Source of the DNA: Paracoccaceae bacterium
GTDB lineage: Bacteria > Pseudomonadota > Alphaproteobacteria > Rhodobacterales > Rhodobacteraceae
Length of the DNA: 50,709 nucleotides
Direction: 5' to 3'
Assembly: GCA_013003075.1 (NCBI GenBank)
Contig: JABDLJ010000036.1
Coordinates: forward strand, 1 to 50,709
Every line of letters starts with the position of its first letter. Position 1 is the stretch's first letter. The position numbers and the translations under genes were made by a program. The notes below the pieces were generated by a model. The model saw nothing but the letters and a program-made list of their open reading frames with translations, was not told the origin of the DNA and ran no database searches. Positions 41,823-50,709 of the stretch are shown piece by piece.

Positions 41823-42375
41823 GCCGCCGGCCCCGCTTCGGCGGGACTTGCCGCCGGGCCCGGCCGCTCTCGGCGTCCCGCGCCGAAGCCCGCCCCAGGC
41901 GCCGGCTGTCTTGCCGGACACCCGCCTTGCATTTGCTCTGAAAACCATACCCTCGCCGGCACGCGCCAGCCGACCGCTGGCCGGAAGGTGACGTCGGGAC
42001 ATGTGGATAAGTCTGGGGGCAATGTATCGCGGCGCGAGCGCCGCTGCCGGACACAACCAGAAAGGTCGCGCCCGGCCACGAATGAGGATACTGCCTCTAT
42101 GACCTGCGAAGGTTAACAAGACCGGCGCGACACCACGTCGTTTCGGGGCCAAGCTGTGTTGAGACCCAAGGCCCCGCGCCGCGTGACGCCGATTTGGAAA
42201 CAATCGCCCAGATTGTTTACAAATCCGCAACTTGGCCTCTGCGCGATTGACCCTCTGCACGATCCATAGTAGCCACGCACACATCTTGGGGCGACTTGTG
42301 GATAAGTTGCGGTCATACGGACCCTGCCCCTTTCAGACGACGGGCCATGGAACGGTCCGTAACCAACGGACACCC
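41823..42375. other. Non-coding region with two perfect DnaA boxes
   Basis: This 553-bp stretch has no supportable gene. It contains two exact copies of the DnaA box TTATCCACA, both read on the minus strand (TGTGGATAA at 42002-42010 and 42297-42305). A cccgc-TTCG-gcggg hairpin lies at 41832-41845 just after the fusion gene. An AT-rich patch (GATTGTTTACAAA, about 42211) lies between the boxes. It includes the leader and promoter of the RhlE-type helicase gene. Confidence 0.65.
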
Positions 42376-43908
42376 ATGACAAAATTCGCTGATCTGAAGC
42401 TATCCCCGAAAGTACTCAAAGCTGTTGAAGAGGCCGGTTACGAGGTCCCGACCCCCATTCAGGCCGGCGCGATTCCGCCCGCTCTGGAAGGGCGCGACGT
42501 GCTGGGCATCGCCCAGACCGGGACCGGAAAGACGGCTTCGTTCACGCTGCCGATGATTACCATGCTGGCGCGCGGCCGGGCGCGGGCGCGGATGCCGCGC
42601 AGCCTGGTCCTGTGCCCCACGCGCGAGCTTGCGGCCCAGGTCGCCGAGAATTTCGACACCTATGCCAAGCACGTCCGGCTCAGCAAGGCGCTTCTGATCG
42701 GCGGCGTCAGCTTCAAAGAGCAGGACCAGCTGATCGACCGCGGCGTCGATGTGCTGATCGCAACGCCGGGCCGGCTTCTCGATCATTTCGAGCGCGGCAA
42801 GCTTCTTTTGACCGGCGTTCAGATCATGGTGGTCGACGAGGCCGACAGGATGCTCGACATGGGCTTCATCCCCGATATCGAACGCATCTTCGGCCTGACG
42901 CCCTTCACCCGCCAGACGCTGTTCTTCAGTGCCACGATGGCGCCCGAGATCGAGCGGATCACCAACACCTTCCTGTCCAACCCCGAGCGGATCGAAGTCG
43001 CCCGCCAGGCCACGGCATCTGAGACGATCACCCAATCGGTGGCGATGTTCAAACCTTCGCGCCGCGACCGCGCGGCATCCGAAAAGCGCAAGCTTCTGCG
43101 CCAGATGATCGAGGCCGAAGCCGACAGGTGCAAAAACGCGATCATCTTCTGCAACCGCAAGGTCGATGTGGATATCGTCGCGAAATCGATGAAGAAATAC
43201 GGGCTGGACGCCGCGCCGATCCATGGCGATCTGGACCAGTCGCAACGGACGCGCACGCTTGACGGCTTCCGTGATGGCACGCTGCGCTTTCTGGTGGCCT
43301 CGGACGTGGCGGCGCGCGGGCTCGACATCCCGGCGGTGAGCCACGTGATCAACTACGACGTGCCGGGCCACCCCGAAGATTACGTCCACCGGATCGGCCG
43401 CACCGGGCGCGCCGGGCTGGAAGGCACCGCGCTGATGATCTGCGAGCCGCGCGACGAGAAGAACCTCGCCGCGATCGAGCGGCTGATCGAAAAGGAAATC
43501 CCGCGCGCCGATGCGGACGCCGAGACGGGCACCGACATGGGCACGGGCACAGCGGGGGCCAAGGACAGCCGCAAGGACGACGCAGCCGCACAGGACGCGC
43601 CGCAGGAGAAACCCAAGCGCAGCCGGTCGCGCCGCAAGGCCAAACCCGAAACGGCTGAAGACACCGCACAAGCACGGCCCGACGCGACCTCCAGGGCGGC
43701 AACGGACCAGCGCAGCGAAACGCCGGTCCAGGACGACGCCAAAAGGGCCGAGCGGGACGACACGGCAAAACCAGCATCCGAAGAGCCGAAGCCGCAGCGC
43801 GGCCGGGGCGGCCGGGGCCGCGGCGGCAAGGATGACAAGGTGGTCGGCATGGGCGATCACATGCCCGGCTTCATCGCCAAATCCTTCGACGAGCGCAAAA
43901 CCGGCTGA
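42376..43908 (+). CDS. rhlE: DEAD-box RNA helicase, RhlE type
   Basis: This 510-aa protein has the full helicase core: Q motif (GYEVPTPIQ), motif I AQTGTGKT, Ia PTRELA, motif II DEAD, motif III SAT, and motif VI HRIGRTGR. The last 130 residues are a low-complexity tail rich in Ala, Glu, Lys and Arg that ends in an RGRGGRGRGG-like stretch, typical of RhlE-type RNA-binding tails. It remodels RNA in the cytoplasm, often in cold adaptation and ribosome assembly. The start ATG at 42376 (MTKFADLKLSP) fits the family; the frame is open further upstream. Confidence 0.93.
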   Translation: MTKFADLKLSPKVLKAVEEAGYEVPTPIQAGAIPPALEGRDVLGIAQTGTGKTASFTLPMITMLARGRARARMPRSLVLCPTRELAAQVAENFDTYAKHVRLSKALLIGGVSFKEQDQLIDRGVDVLIATPGRLLDHFERGKLLLTGVQIMVVDEADRMLDMGFIPDIERIFGLTPFTRQTLFFSATMAPEIERITNTFLSNPERIEVARQATASETITQSVAMFKPSRRDRAASEKRKLLRQMIEAEADRCKNAIIFCNRKVDVDIVAKSMKKYGLDAAPIHGDLDQSQRTRTLDGFRDGTLRFLVASDVAARGLDIPAVSHVINYDVPGHPEDYVHRIGRTGRAGLEGTALMICEPRDEKNLAAIERLIEKEIPRADADAETGTDMGTGTAGAKDSRKDDAAAQDAPQEKPKRSRSRRKAKPETAEDTAQARPDATSRAATDQRSETPVQDDAKRAERDDTAKPASEEPKPQRGRGGRGRGGKDDKVVGMGDHMPGFIAKSFDERKTG

Positions 43909-43944
43909 CGCCGTGCGGCGCGGCGCCCTTGGCGGGGCGCGCGC

Positions 43945-45615
43945 CTAGCTGCTGAGGCGGCTGATCACCACGGTCACTTCCGGCTTGCGTCCGATCTCGG
44001 CCGATGCGCTTTGCCGCGCGACCTTTTTCATCTCGGCCTCGAGCGCATCGTCATCGGCCAGCGTGCGGCGCCCGGCGCGGTTGATGAACTGCGACAGGTC
44101 CGCTTCCAGCACATCGACCAGCGGCGCGTTCGAGGTGCCGGTCTCGGCCAGCCCCATCAGCTCGACCCAGGGATCGCCAAGCGGCTCGCCATCCTCGTCG
44201 ATGATCGCGGTCACCAGGATATGCCCGTTCAGCGCCATGCGAATGCGGTCGCGCACCACGCCGTCAAGCGCGCCGACATAGACCGAGCCCTCGTAATAGA
44301 CCCGCCCCGTTTCGACATACTCGGCCACCTGCGGCGCCGCGCCGGTCAGGTCCAGCATCGTGCCGTTGGGCGCAAGGGCGGCGCCCATACCCTTCTCGCG
44401 CGCCAGCTTGGCATGGGTCCTGAGATGCCGGTGCTCGCCATGCATCGGGATGACCATCCTGGGCTTCATGATCTCGTGCACCCGCTCCAGGTCGGGGCGA
44501 TTGGCATGGCCCGAGACATGGTAGATGCCGGCGTTGTCGTCGATCACATCGACGCCCATCTCGCTGAAATTGTTGATGATCCGGGCAACGCCCTTTTCGT
44601 TGCCCGGGATCGTCTTGGAGGAAAACAGAAAGAGATCGCCCTCTTTCAACGTAAGCCCCATATACTTGCCGCGGCTAAGCTGCGCCGAGGCGGCGCGGCG
44701 CTCTCCCTGGCTGCCGGTGACGATCAGCATCAGGTTTTCGCGCGGGATCTGCGCTGCGTCTTCGGGCGGCACGGTGGTCGGAAAATCGGACAGAACGCCC
44801 GCTTCCACCCCGGCCTCGATCATCCGCCGCATCGCGCGGCCCATTAGGCAGACCGAGCGGCCCGCCCGCTTGCCGGCTTCTGCCATCGTCTTCACCCGCG
44901 CGATGTTGGAAGCGAAGGTCGTGGCCACGAACATGCTCGTGCTGCCCGCCACCAGCTTTTCGATCGCCGGCCCCACGCTGGCCTCTGATCGGCCGGGATG
45001 CGGCGAGAAGACATTAGTGCTGTCGCAGACCAGCGCATGAACGCCATCTTGCGCGACCTCGGACCAAAGCGCGGGGTCGAAGGGCTCGCCCACCAGCGGT
45101 GTCTCGTCCAGCTTGAAATCGCCGGTATGCACGATCCGGCCGACCGGCGTGTCGATCACCAGCCCCGAGCTTTCGGGGACGGAATGCGACACCGGCAGAA
45201 ACGACACGGCGAAGGGGCCGGCCTTTGTCTGTTCGGGCCAGGGCAGGACCACCTCGACGACGTTTGGATCGCGGCCATGCTCTTCCAGCTTGCGGCGCGC
45301 GTGGTTGGCGGTGAAGGCACGCGCGAAGATATCCGCCTCCAGCCGCCCCCAAAGGTGGCCCACCGCGCCGACGTGATCTTCATGCGCGTGGGTGATAAAG
45401 ATGCCGTCGATTCGGTCCTTGCGCTCTTGCAGCCAGGCGATGTCGGGCAGGATCAGATCGACCCCGGGCGAGGTGTCCATATCGGGAAAAGTCACGCCAA
45501 GATCGACGACGATCAGCCGCTCGCGGCCCTCCGGCCCATAGCCGTAGACATAGCAATTCATGCCAATTTCCCCGGCGCCGCCGAGGGGAAGGTAGATCAG
45601 CCTGTCGCTGCTCAT
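43945..45615 (-). CDS. rnj: Ribonuclease J
   Basis: This 556-aa metallo-beta-lactamase/beta-CASP nuclease degrades and processes RNA with 5'-exonuclease and endonuclease activity. The zinc site is THAHEDH (H76, H78, D80, H81) and the family motif LGGAGEIGMNCY opens the protein. HTGDFKLDETP, LVCDSTN and the beta-CASP block HVSGHANRPDL follow. Its start overlaps the coaX stop by 4 bp (ATGA). It is the last gene of the nuo-birA-coaX-rnj cluster and converges on rhlE. Confidence 0.95.
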   Translation of the reverse strand: MSSDRLIYLPLGGAGEIGMNCYVYGYGPEGRERLIVVDLGVTFPDMDTSPGVDLILPDIAWLQERKDRIDGIFITHAHEDHVGAVGHLWGRLEADIFARAFTANHARRKLEEHGRDPNVVEVVLPWPEQTKAGPFAVSFLPVSHSVPESSGLVIDTPVGRIVHTGDFKLDETPLVGEPFDPALWSEVAQDGVHALVCDSTNVFSPHPGRSEASVGPAIEKLVAGSTSMFVATTFASNIARVKTMAEAGKRAGRSVCLMGRAMRRMIEAGVEAGVLSDFPTTVPPEDAAQIPRENLMLIVTGSQGERRAASAQLSRGKYMGLTLKEGDLFLFSSKTIPGNEKGVARIINNFSEMGVDVIDDNAGIYHVSGHANRPDLERVHEIMKPRMVIPMHGEHRHLRTHAKLAREKGMGAALAPNGTMLDLTGAAPQVAEYVETGRVYYEGSVYVGALDGVVRDRIRMALNGHILVTAIIDEDGEPLGDPWVELMGLAETGTSNAPLVDVLEADLSQFINRAGRRTLADDDALEAEMKKVARQSASAEIGRKPEVTVVISRLSS

Positions 45616-46391
45616 GTGGGGGGATTATCCTTGTTGTACTGGTGAATGACGGTCAGCCCGTGCATCGTTAAGTCGTCCTCGAGCGTATCGAACAGCGCCT
45701 CTGCCTGCTGAAAGAGCGGGGCCAGCCCGCCGGTGGCGATCACCTGCATCGGCCGTTCGCGCTCGGCCTTGATACGGGCGCATATCTCACGCACGAGCCC
45801 GATGTAACCCCAGAAAACACCCGATTGCATGCACGCGACCGTATTGGTGCCGACCACCTTTTGCGGCTTTGAGATATCGACATGCGGCAGCGCCGCCGCG
45901 GCCATGTGCAAAGCCTCCAGCGACAGGTTGACGCCCGGCGCGATCACGCCGCCCACATAGGCGCCGTCTCGGGCCACCACGTCGAAGGTTGTGGCGGTGC
46001 CGAAATCGACGACGATCAGGTCGCCGCCATGCCGGTCAAAGGCGCCGGCGGCATTCACCAGCCGGTCGGGACCGACGATGGTGCCCTCGTCGACCCGCGG
46101 CGCTACGGGAAGCGCGCATTCGGGCTTGCCCACCACGATCGGCCGGGTGTCGAAATAGCGATCGGACAGGATGCGCAGATTCAGCACGACCCGCGGCACG
46201 GTGGACGAGATGATCACCTCGTCGATCTCAAGCGCCAGCCCCTGGTGCTTCATCAGTGTCGAGAGCCAGACATAGTATTGGTCGGCGGTCCGCTGCCACG
46301 CGGTCGAGGCGCGAAAGGTGGCCAGAAACCGGCTGCCGTCCCAGATCGCAAAGACCGTGTTGGTGTTGCCGCAGTCGATGGCAAGTAGCAT
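45612..46391 (-). CDS. coaX: Type III pantothenate kinase
   Basis: This 259-aa enzyme phosphorylates pantothenate in the first step of coenzyme A synthesis. The CoaX start MLLAIDCGNTNTVFAIWDG carries the ASKHA phosphate-binding motif, and the central block GPDRLVNAAGAFDRHGGDLIVVDFGTATTFDVV and GGVIAPGVNLSLEAL are family hallmarks. It is 23 bp after birA and coupled to rnj by a 4-bp overlap. Confidence 0.95.
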   Translation of the reverse strand: MLLAIDCGNTNTVFAIWDGSRFLATFRASTAWQRTADQYYVWLSTLMKHQGLALEIDEVIISSTVPRVVLNLRILSDRYFDTRPIVVGKPECALPVAPRVDEGTIVGPDRLVNAAGAFDRHGGDLIVVDFGTATTFDVVARDGAYVGGVIAPGVNLSLEALHMAAAALPHVDISKPQKVVGTNTVACMQSGVFWGYIGLVREICARIKAERERPMQVIATGGLAPLFQQAEALFDTLEDDLTMHGLTVIHQYNKDNPPT

Positions 46392-46414
46392 GTGACGTTC
46401 CCTTTCGCGCGGTC

Positions 46415-47182
46415 CTAGAAATAGATGTCGGCGGCGGGGATCTTCACCGGCCCCCGGCCCGTGATCAGCACAAGCTGGCCGGTTTCGTCAATGGTGTCGA
46501 AGATGCCGCTGATCTCGCCCTTGGCGGTGCGCGCGGTGATCGTATCGCCAAGGCGGGCGGCGCGCTCCAGCCAGTCGGCGCGAATGGGCTCGAAGCCAAG
46601 ACGCTCCAGGATCCGCTCTTCGGTGGCGTAGTAGCCGGCCAGCACCGTCAGAAAATCCTGCGGCTTGACCACCTCGCCGACATCGGCGAGCGCGATGGGC
46701 GCGAACTTGGCCTGCTTTTCCGGCGGCGGCGCGTGGCGCAGGTTGACCCCGACGCCCACAGCCAGCCACTCGACCACCGGTCCGGTGCTGATGCTTTCCA
46801 GAAGGATGCCCGCCACCTTGCGATCGTCCAGCAGCACGTCATTGGGCCATTTCAGCGACAGAAGATCGCGGTCCACATACATCGCCAGCGCCTCGTAAAG
46901 CGCGTTGGCGGCAAGAAAGGATCGCAGCGCGGCCCAGGCCGGCATGCCGCCGGGGCGCAGCATCAGCGTGGCCTTTAAATTGCCCGGTGCGTCGGTCCAA
47001 CTGCGTCCGCGCCGGCCGCGCCCGGCGGTCTGCGTCTTGGCCATGATCCAGGTCGGTTTGCGCAGGCCTCGGGCCATGCGCAACGCCTCGGCATTGGTGC
47101 TATCGACCGTATCCAGCTCGATACAGTCATAGCCCTCTGGCCAGGGATCAGTTGACAAGGGTCGCTGCGGCGGCCGCGGCAA
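46415..47182 (-). CDS. birA: Biotin--[acetyl-CoA-carboxylase] ligase
   Basis: This 255-aa cytoplasmic enzyme attaches biotin to the carrier protein of acyl-CoA carboxylases. The catalytic biotin-binding motif [10 protein letters not shown] follows [14 protein letters not shown], and the [19 protein letters not shown] block is present. The N-terminal DNA-binding helix-turn-helix of E. coli BirA is absent, so it is enzyme-only. The assumed start at 47182 overlaps the end of nuoN by 35 bp; a start slightly downstream is possible. Confidence 0.93.
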   Translation of the reverse strand: MPRPPQRPLSTDPWPEGYDCIELDTVDSTNAEALRMARGLRKPTWIMAKTQTAGRGRRGRSWTDAPGNLKATLMLRPGGMPAWAALRSFLAANALYEALAMYVDRDLLSLKWPNDVLLDDRKVAGILLESISTGPVVEWLAVGVGVNLRHAPPPEKQAKFAPIALADVGEVVKPQDFLTVLAGYYATEERILERLGFEPIRADWLERAARLGDTITARTAKGEISGIFDTIDETGQLVLITGRGPVKIPAADIYF

Positions 47183-48587
47183 GACCCTCGACGCCGAACA
47201 GGTTGATCACGCCCAGCACCATCGCGGCGGCCGAGGCGATCAGCACGCCGCCCAGGATCGGCGAGCCGCCCCGGTCGAGCCCCTCGCCCTCTTCGCCGAA
47301 ATACATGTAGTAGACGATGCGCAGGTAATAGAACGCGCCGATCACCGAGGCGATCACACCGGCCACGGCCAGCCAGGCAAGATCCGCCTCGACCGCGGCC
47401 AGAAGCACGTAATACTTGCCGAAAAAGCCCACCATGGGCGGCACGCCGGCCAGGCTGAACATCAAGACCAGAAGCGCCAGCGATTTGGCCGGGCTGGTCT
47501 TGGAATAGGCGTTGAGCGCGTCGATATCGGTCACGTGGCGGCCATCGCGCTCCATCGACAGGATGAAGGCGAAGGTGCCGACATTCATCGTCACGTAGAT
47601 CGTCATGTAGACCAGCATCGCCTGCACGCCGAACGCGGTGCCCGCCGCCAGGCCCATCAGCGCATATCCCATATGGGCAATCGACGAATACGCCATCAGC
47701 CGCTTGATGTCGCGCTGGCCGATCGCGGCGATCGCGCCGAGGAACATCGAGGCGACGCTGAGCAGCGCCAGGATCTGGCTCCAGTCCGCGACCACGCCGC
47801 CGAAGGCGTCATGCACCACGCGCGCGAAAAGCGCCATCGCGGCAACCTTCGGCGCGGTGGCGAAGAACGCCGTGACCGGCGTGGGCGAGCCTTCGTAGAC
47901 GTCCGGCGTCCACATGTGGAACGGCACCGCAGAGACCTTGAAGGCAAGCCCGGTGATCAGGAACACCAGGCCAAAGAGCAGGCCCAGCGAGACATGCCCC
48001 TCGGTCGCGGTCTGGATGATGCCGGAAAACAGCGTCGTGCCGGAAAAGCCATAGGTCAGCGACGCGCCGTAAAGCAGAAGGCCCGAGGACAAAGCGCCGA
48101 GAACGAAGTATTTCAGCCCCGCCTCGGTCGATTTGATGCTGTCGCGGCGCAAAGAGGCCACGACGTAAAGCGACAGCGATTGCAGCTCCAGCCCCATGTA
48201 GAGCGTCATCAGATCGCCGGCCGAGACCATGGTCATCATACCCACCGATGCCAGCGCGATCAGCAGCGGGTACTCAAAGCGCAGAAGGTCGCGGCGCGTC
48301 ATGAAACCCTCGCTCATCACCAGGATGGCGGCGCCCGACCACAAGATCACGACCTTGGCAAAACGCGAGAACGCATCGTCGTTGAACATACCGCCAAAGG
48401 CGGTGCGGCTGCCGGTCCCGGTGACCGCGATCCAGATGCCGATCCCGGCAAGAACCGCGGCGGTGGTCCAGACCATCAGCGGCGCGGTCTTGTCCTTCGA
48501 GGTATAAACCCCGCCCATCAGCGCGATCATCGCAAAGAGCGCGATCAGAACCTCTGGCAGGACGATATTGAAATCTGCTTGGGTCAT
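47148..48587 (-). CDS. nuoN: NADH-quinone oxidoreductase subunit N
   Basis: This 479-aa antiporter-like membrane subunit of complex I has about 14 helices. The core contains [40 protein letters not shown], then [26 protein letters not shown] and [21 protein letters not shown] residues ([20 protein letters not shown]), all typical of NuoN. The ATG at 48587 ([17 protein letters not shown]) is used instead of an open frame to 48626. It is 10 bp after nuoM. Confidence 0.96.
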   Translation of the reverse strand: MTQADFNIVLPEVLIALFAMIALMGGVYTSKDKTAPLMVWTTAAVLAGIGIWIAVTGTGSRTAFGGMFNDDAFSRFAKVVILWSGAAILVMSEGFMTRRDLLRFEYPLLIALASVGMMTMVSAGDLMTLYMGLELQSLSLYVVASLRRDSIKSTEAGLKYFVLGALSSGLLLYGASLTYGFSGTTLFSGIIQTATEGHVSLGLLFGLVFLITGLAFKVSAVPFHMWTPDVYEGSPTPVTAFFATAPKVAAMALFARVVHDAFGGVVADWSQILALLSVASMFLGAIAAIGQRDIKRLMAYSSIAHMGYALMGLAAGTAFGVQAMLVYMTIYVTMNVGTFAFILSMERDGRHVTDIDALNAYSKTSPAKSLALLVLMFSLAGVPPMVGFFGKYYVLLAAVEADLAWLAVAGVIASVIGAFYYLRIVYYMYFGEEGEGLDRGGSPILGGVLIASAAAMVLGVINLFGVEGLAAAAAATLVN

Positions 48588-48597
48588 GGGCGTGCTC

Positions 48598-50133
48598 TTA
48601 GTTTCCGGCCATGCGCGTCTCGGCATCGAGCAGCGCGGTTTCGTGTGCGGTGACCAGCGCCTCTACCGAGGGGCCGATGATATCGGTGACAAGCGCGGGA
48701 TAGACGCCCAGAAGGATCGTCATCACCACCAGCGGCGCAAAGATCGCGCGCTCGCGGCGGCTCATGTCGGTGATCGATTTGAGGCTTTCCTTGATCAGAT
48801 CGCCCATGACGACGCGGCGATAGAGCCAAAGCGCGTAGGCGGCGCTGAGGATCACGCCGGTGGCGGCCACGGCAGCGACCCATGTGTTGACCTGGAAAGC
48901 CCCCATCAGCGTCAGGAACTCGCCCACGAAACCGCTTGTGCCCGGCAGCCCGACATTGGCCATCGTGAACAGCATGAAGATCAGCGCATAGGCCGGCATC
49001 CGGTTCACCAGCCCCCCATAGGCGTCGATCTCGCGGGTGTGCATCCGGTCGTAGATCACGCCGACGCAAAGAAACAGAGCGCCCGAGATGAAACCGTGGC
49101 TGATCATCTGGAAGATCGCGCCGTCGAGCCCCTGCTGGTTGGCGGCAAAGATCCCCATCGTGACAAAGCCCATATGCGCCACCGACGAATAGGCGATCAG
49201 CTTTTTCATGTCCGACTGGGCCAGCGCCACCAGCGAGGTGTAGACGATGGCGATCGCGCTCAGCCACAGGACAAACGGCGCCAGAAGGTCCGAGGCGACC
49301 GGGAACATCGGCAGGCTGAAGCGCAAGAAACCGTAGCCGCCCATTTTCAGCAGGATCGCCGCCAGCACGACCGAGCCCCCGGTGGGCGCCTGTACGTGGG
49401 CATCCGGCAGCCAGGTGTGCACCGGCCACATCGGCATCTTGACGGCGAAGCTCGCGAAAAAGGCGATCCAAAGAAGCGTTTGCAGCCCGCCGGTGATCTC
49501 GACCCCCAGCACGCTGAAGGTGGCAAAGCTGAACTGGTGGCTCAGCAGCGTCGGGATATCCGTGGTGCCGGCATCGACATACATGCCGATCATCGCCACC
49601 AGCATCAGCACCGAGCCCAAAAAGGTGTAGAGGAAGAACTTGAAGCTGGCATAGATCCGGTTCGCGCCGCCCCAGATGCCGATGATCAGGAACATCGGGA
49701 TCAGGCCGCCCTCGAAGAATAGGTAGAACAGCACCAGATCAAGCGCGCAGAACACGCCCAGCATCAGCGTCTCGAGCACCAGAAAGGCGATCATGTATTC
49801 CTTGACGCGGGTCTTCACCTCCCAGCAGGACGCGATCACCAGCGGCATCAGGAAGGTGGTCAGCATCACGAAAAGGACCGAGATGCCATCGACGCCCATC
49901 TTGTAGGTCAGGCCCAGGATCCACTTCCGTTCCTCGACGAACTGAAAGCCGGTGTTGCCCGGATCGAAGCCGAAGATCATGAAAAGCGAGATCAGGAAGG
50001 TCGCGCTTGTGGCAATCAGGGCGAGCCACTTGGCGTTGTTCTGCGCCGACGCGTCATCGCCGCGCAGGAAGAAGGCCAGGATGGCGGCCGCAACCAGCGG
50101 CAGGAAGGTGATGATCGACAGAAGGTTGTCCAT
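48598..50133 (-). CDS. nuoM: NADH-quinone oxidoreductase subunit M
   Basis: This 511-aa complex I subunit forms a proton channel. It starts [25 protein letters not shown] and has the NuoM core [31 protein letters not shown], the helix-breaking region [38 protein letters not shown], and [18 protein letters not shown]. The ATG at 50133 overlaps the nuoL stop by one base (TAATG); the open frame continues upstream but lies inside nuoL. Confidence 0.97.
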   Translation of the reverse strand: MDNLLSIITFLPLVAAAILAFFLRGDDASAQNNAKWLALIATSATFLISLFMIFGFDPGNTGFQFVEERKWILGLTYKMGVDGISVLFVMLTTFLMPLVIASCWEVKTRVKEYMIAFLVLETLMLGVFCALDLVLFYLFFEGGLIPMFLIIGIWGGANRIYASFKFFLYTFLGSVLMLVAMIGMYVDAGTTDIPTLLSHQFSFATFSVLGVEITGGLQTLLWIAFFASFAVKMPMWPVHTWLPDAHVQAPTGGSVVLAAILLKMGGYGFLRFSLPMFPVASDLLAPFVLWLSAIAIVYTSLVALAQSDMKKLIAYSSVAHMGFVTMGIFAANQQGLDGAIFQMISHGFISGALFLCVGVIYDRMHTREIDAYGGLVNRMPAYALIFMLFTMANVGLPGTSGFVGEFLTLMGAFQVNTWVAAVAATGVILSAAYALWLYRRVVMGDLIKESLKSITDMSRRERAIFAPLVVMTILLGVYPALVTDIIGPSVEALVTAHETALLDAETRMAGN

Positions 50134-50709
50134 TACTCGGCTCCTCCGCCAAGCGTCATCCAGAACACCAGGAAGACGACCCCCAGGACCATCGCGAAGG
50201 CATAGGTGAAGACATATCCCGATTGCGCCCGGCCCGCGAGGCGGGTGAAGAAGGGCACGATCCCCATCGCGACGCCGTTCAGCGAGCCGTCGATCACGTT
50301 GCCGTCGCCCCGCGTCCAGAGAAAGTTGCCAAGCCACTTGGCGGGCTGAACGAACAGGTAGTCGTAGATCTCGTCGAAATACCACTTGTTCAGCAGGAAA
50401 AGATAAAGCGGCCGCTGGCTGGCCGCCAGCCTGCCCGGCAATTCGGGTTTGCGGATGTAGAACTGGAAGGCGATCAGAAAGCCGGTCAGCATCGCCACGA
50501 AGGGCGACACCTTGACCCAGGACGGCACGTGGTGCGCATCGTCCAGGACGTGGTTGTCAGGCCCCATGTAGATCGCGCCCTCGCCCGGTGCGGGGTACGC
50601 GCCTTGGCCCGCCTCGCCGCCGGCCGCGTCGTGGCCGCCGTCTTCGCCCTGATCGGCGCCCTCGGTCGTCTCGCCGGCCGCATGGGCCGCGCCCAGAAGC
50701 AGCGGCGCC
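50133..50709 (-). CDS. nuoL: NADH-quinone oxidoreductase subunit L, C-terminal part (cut by the window edge)
   Basis: About 191 C-terminal residues are present; the frame runs open to position 50709. The end region has [24 protein letters not shown], then [41 protein letters not shown] and a last membrane helix, all typical of NuoL. Before it lies a hydrophilic Gly/Glu/Asp/His-rich segment ([19 protein letters not shown]) that appears to be a loop insertion. An ATG at 50567 inside the gene is not the start. Confidence 0.93.
   Translation of the reverse strand, partial: APLLLGAAHAAGETTEGADQGEDGGHDAAGGEAGQGAYPAPGEGAIYMGPDNHVLDDAHHVPSWVKVSPFVAMLTGFLIAFQFYIRKPELPGRLAASQRPLYLFLLNKWYFDEIYDYLFVQPAKWLGNFLWTRGDGNVIDGSLNGVAMGIVPFFTRLAGRAQSGYVFTYAFAMVLGVVFLVFWMTLGGGAE

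Noticed and set aside
41589..42284. 231-codon minus-strand frame overlapping the end of the fusion gene and the DnaA-box region
   Set aside because: Composition is Arg/Ala/Gly-rich as expected for antisense of a GC-rich gene, with no motif.
41823..42375. Chromosomal origin of replication
   Set aside because: Only two DnaA boxes, no typical origin neighbours and no clear AT-rich unwinding region; reported only as paired DnaA boxes.

Overview
The window is GC-rich chromosomal DNA from a marine alphaproteobacterium of the Rhodobacterales (Roseobacter-type). The evidence is the gene content and order (alr-mlaE-mlaF-radA-cvpA; tatA-tatB-tatC-DUF815 ATPase; glnB-glnA; nuoL-nuoM-nuoN-birA-coaX-rnj), an intact DMSP lyase DddP, VPLPA-type and Hint-domain proteins, TTAA-N7-TTAA (CtrA-type) sites, and copies of a short intergenic repeat I recognise from this group. 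I see no phage, integrase, transposase, CRISPR or rRNA. Most of the window is core chromosome with small accessory islands.

Layout. 1-6.4 kb: tRNA-Asp, a pirin, and a complete branched-chain amino-acid-type ABC transporter on the minus strand (periplasmic binding protein, a 92-aa protein of unknown function, LivH, LivM, LivG, LivF), with a stand-alone Lrp-type ligand-binding domain just upstream. 6.7-10.7 kb: the Fe-S carrier ATPase ApbC/Mrp, a truncated exported ORF, an orphan 5-oxoprolinase subunit PxpA, trigger factor and tRNA-Leu. 10.8-15.4 kb: the NAD(P)HX repair enzyme present as two separate ORFs, a frameshifted DUF2314 gene, then glnB-glnA with a strong terminator. 15.4-22.3 kb: accessory genes, namely two small membrane proteins, a haem-dependent oxidative N-demethylase-family protein divergent from dddP, a VPLPA-anchored exported protein, an alpha/beta hydrolase-OsmC fusion and a VWA-like DUF1194 protein. 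22.4-30.5 kb: alanine racemase, the MlaEF lipid transporter core, two small membrane proteins, RadA and CvpA, then the Tat translocon and an AAA ATPase on the other strand. 30.6-33.8 kb: LysE exporter with a divergent Lrp regulator, an orphan ABC ATPase and an SDR without the catalytic Tyr/Lys. 34-38 kb: four related small lipoproteins in two operons around a Hint-domain protein. 38-42 kb: prfC and a fusion of a sterol-desaturase-like membrane enzyme with a creatininase-family domain. 42-50.7 kb: a 550-bp non-coding stretch with two DnaA boxes, an RhlE-type helicase, and rnj-coaX-birA-nuoN-nuoM-nuoL (nuoL is cut by the window edge).

How the genes work together. Nitrogen handling is represented by glnBA, the amino-acid ABC transporter, LysE/Lrp and the N-demethylase-family protein. 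DddP indicates use of the marine osmolyte DMSP. The parts that look least explained are the four-lipoprotein/Hint locus, whose two operons each carry a CtrA-like site upstream (one perfect, one 7 of 8), and the desaturase-creatininase fusion. No sequence search could be run, so family names rest on motif and sequence recognition.
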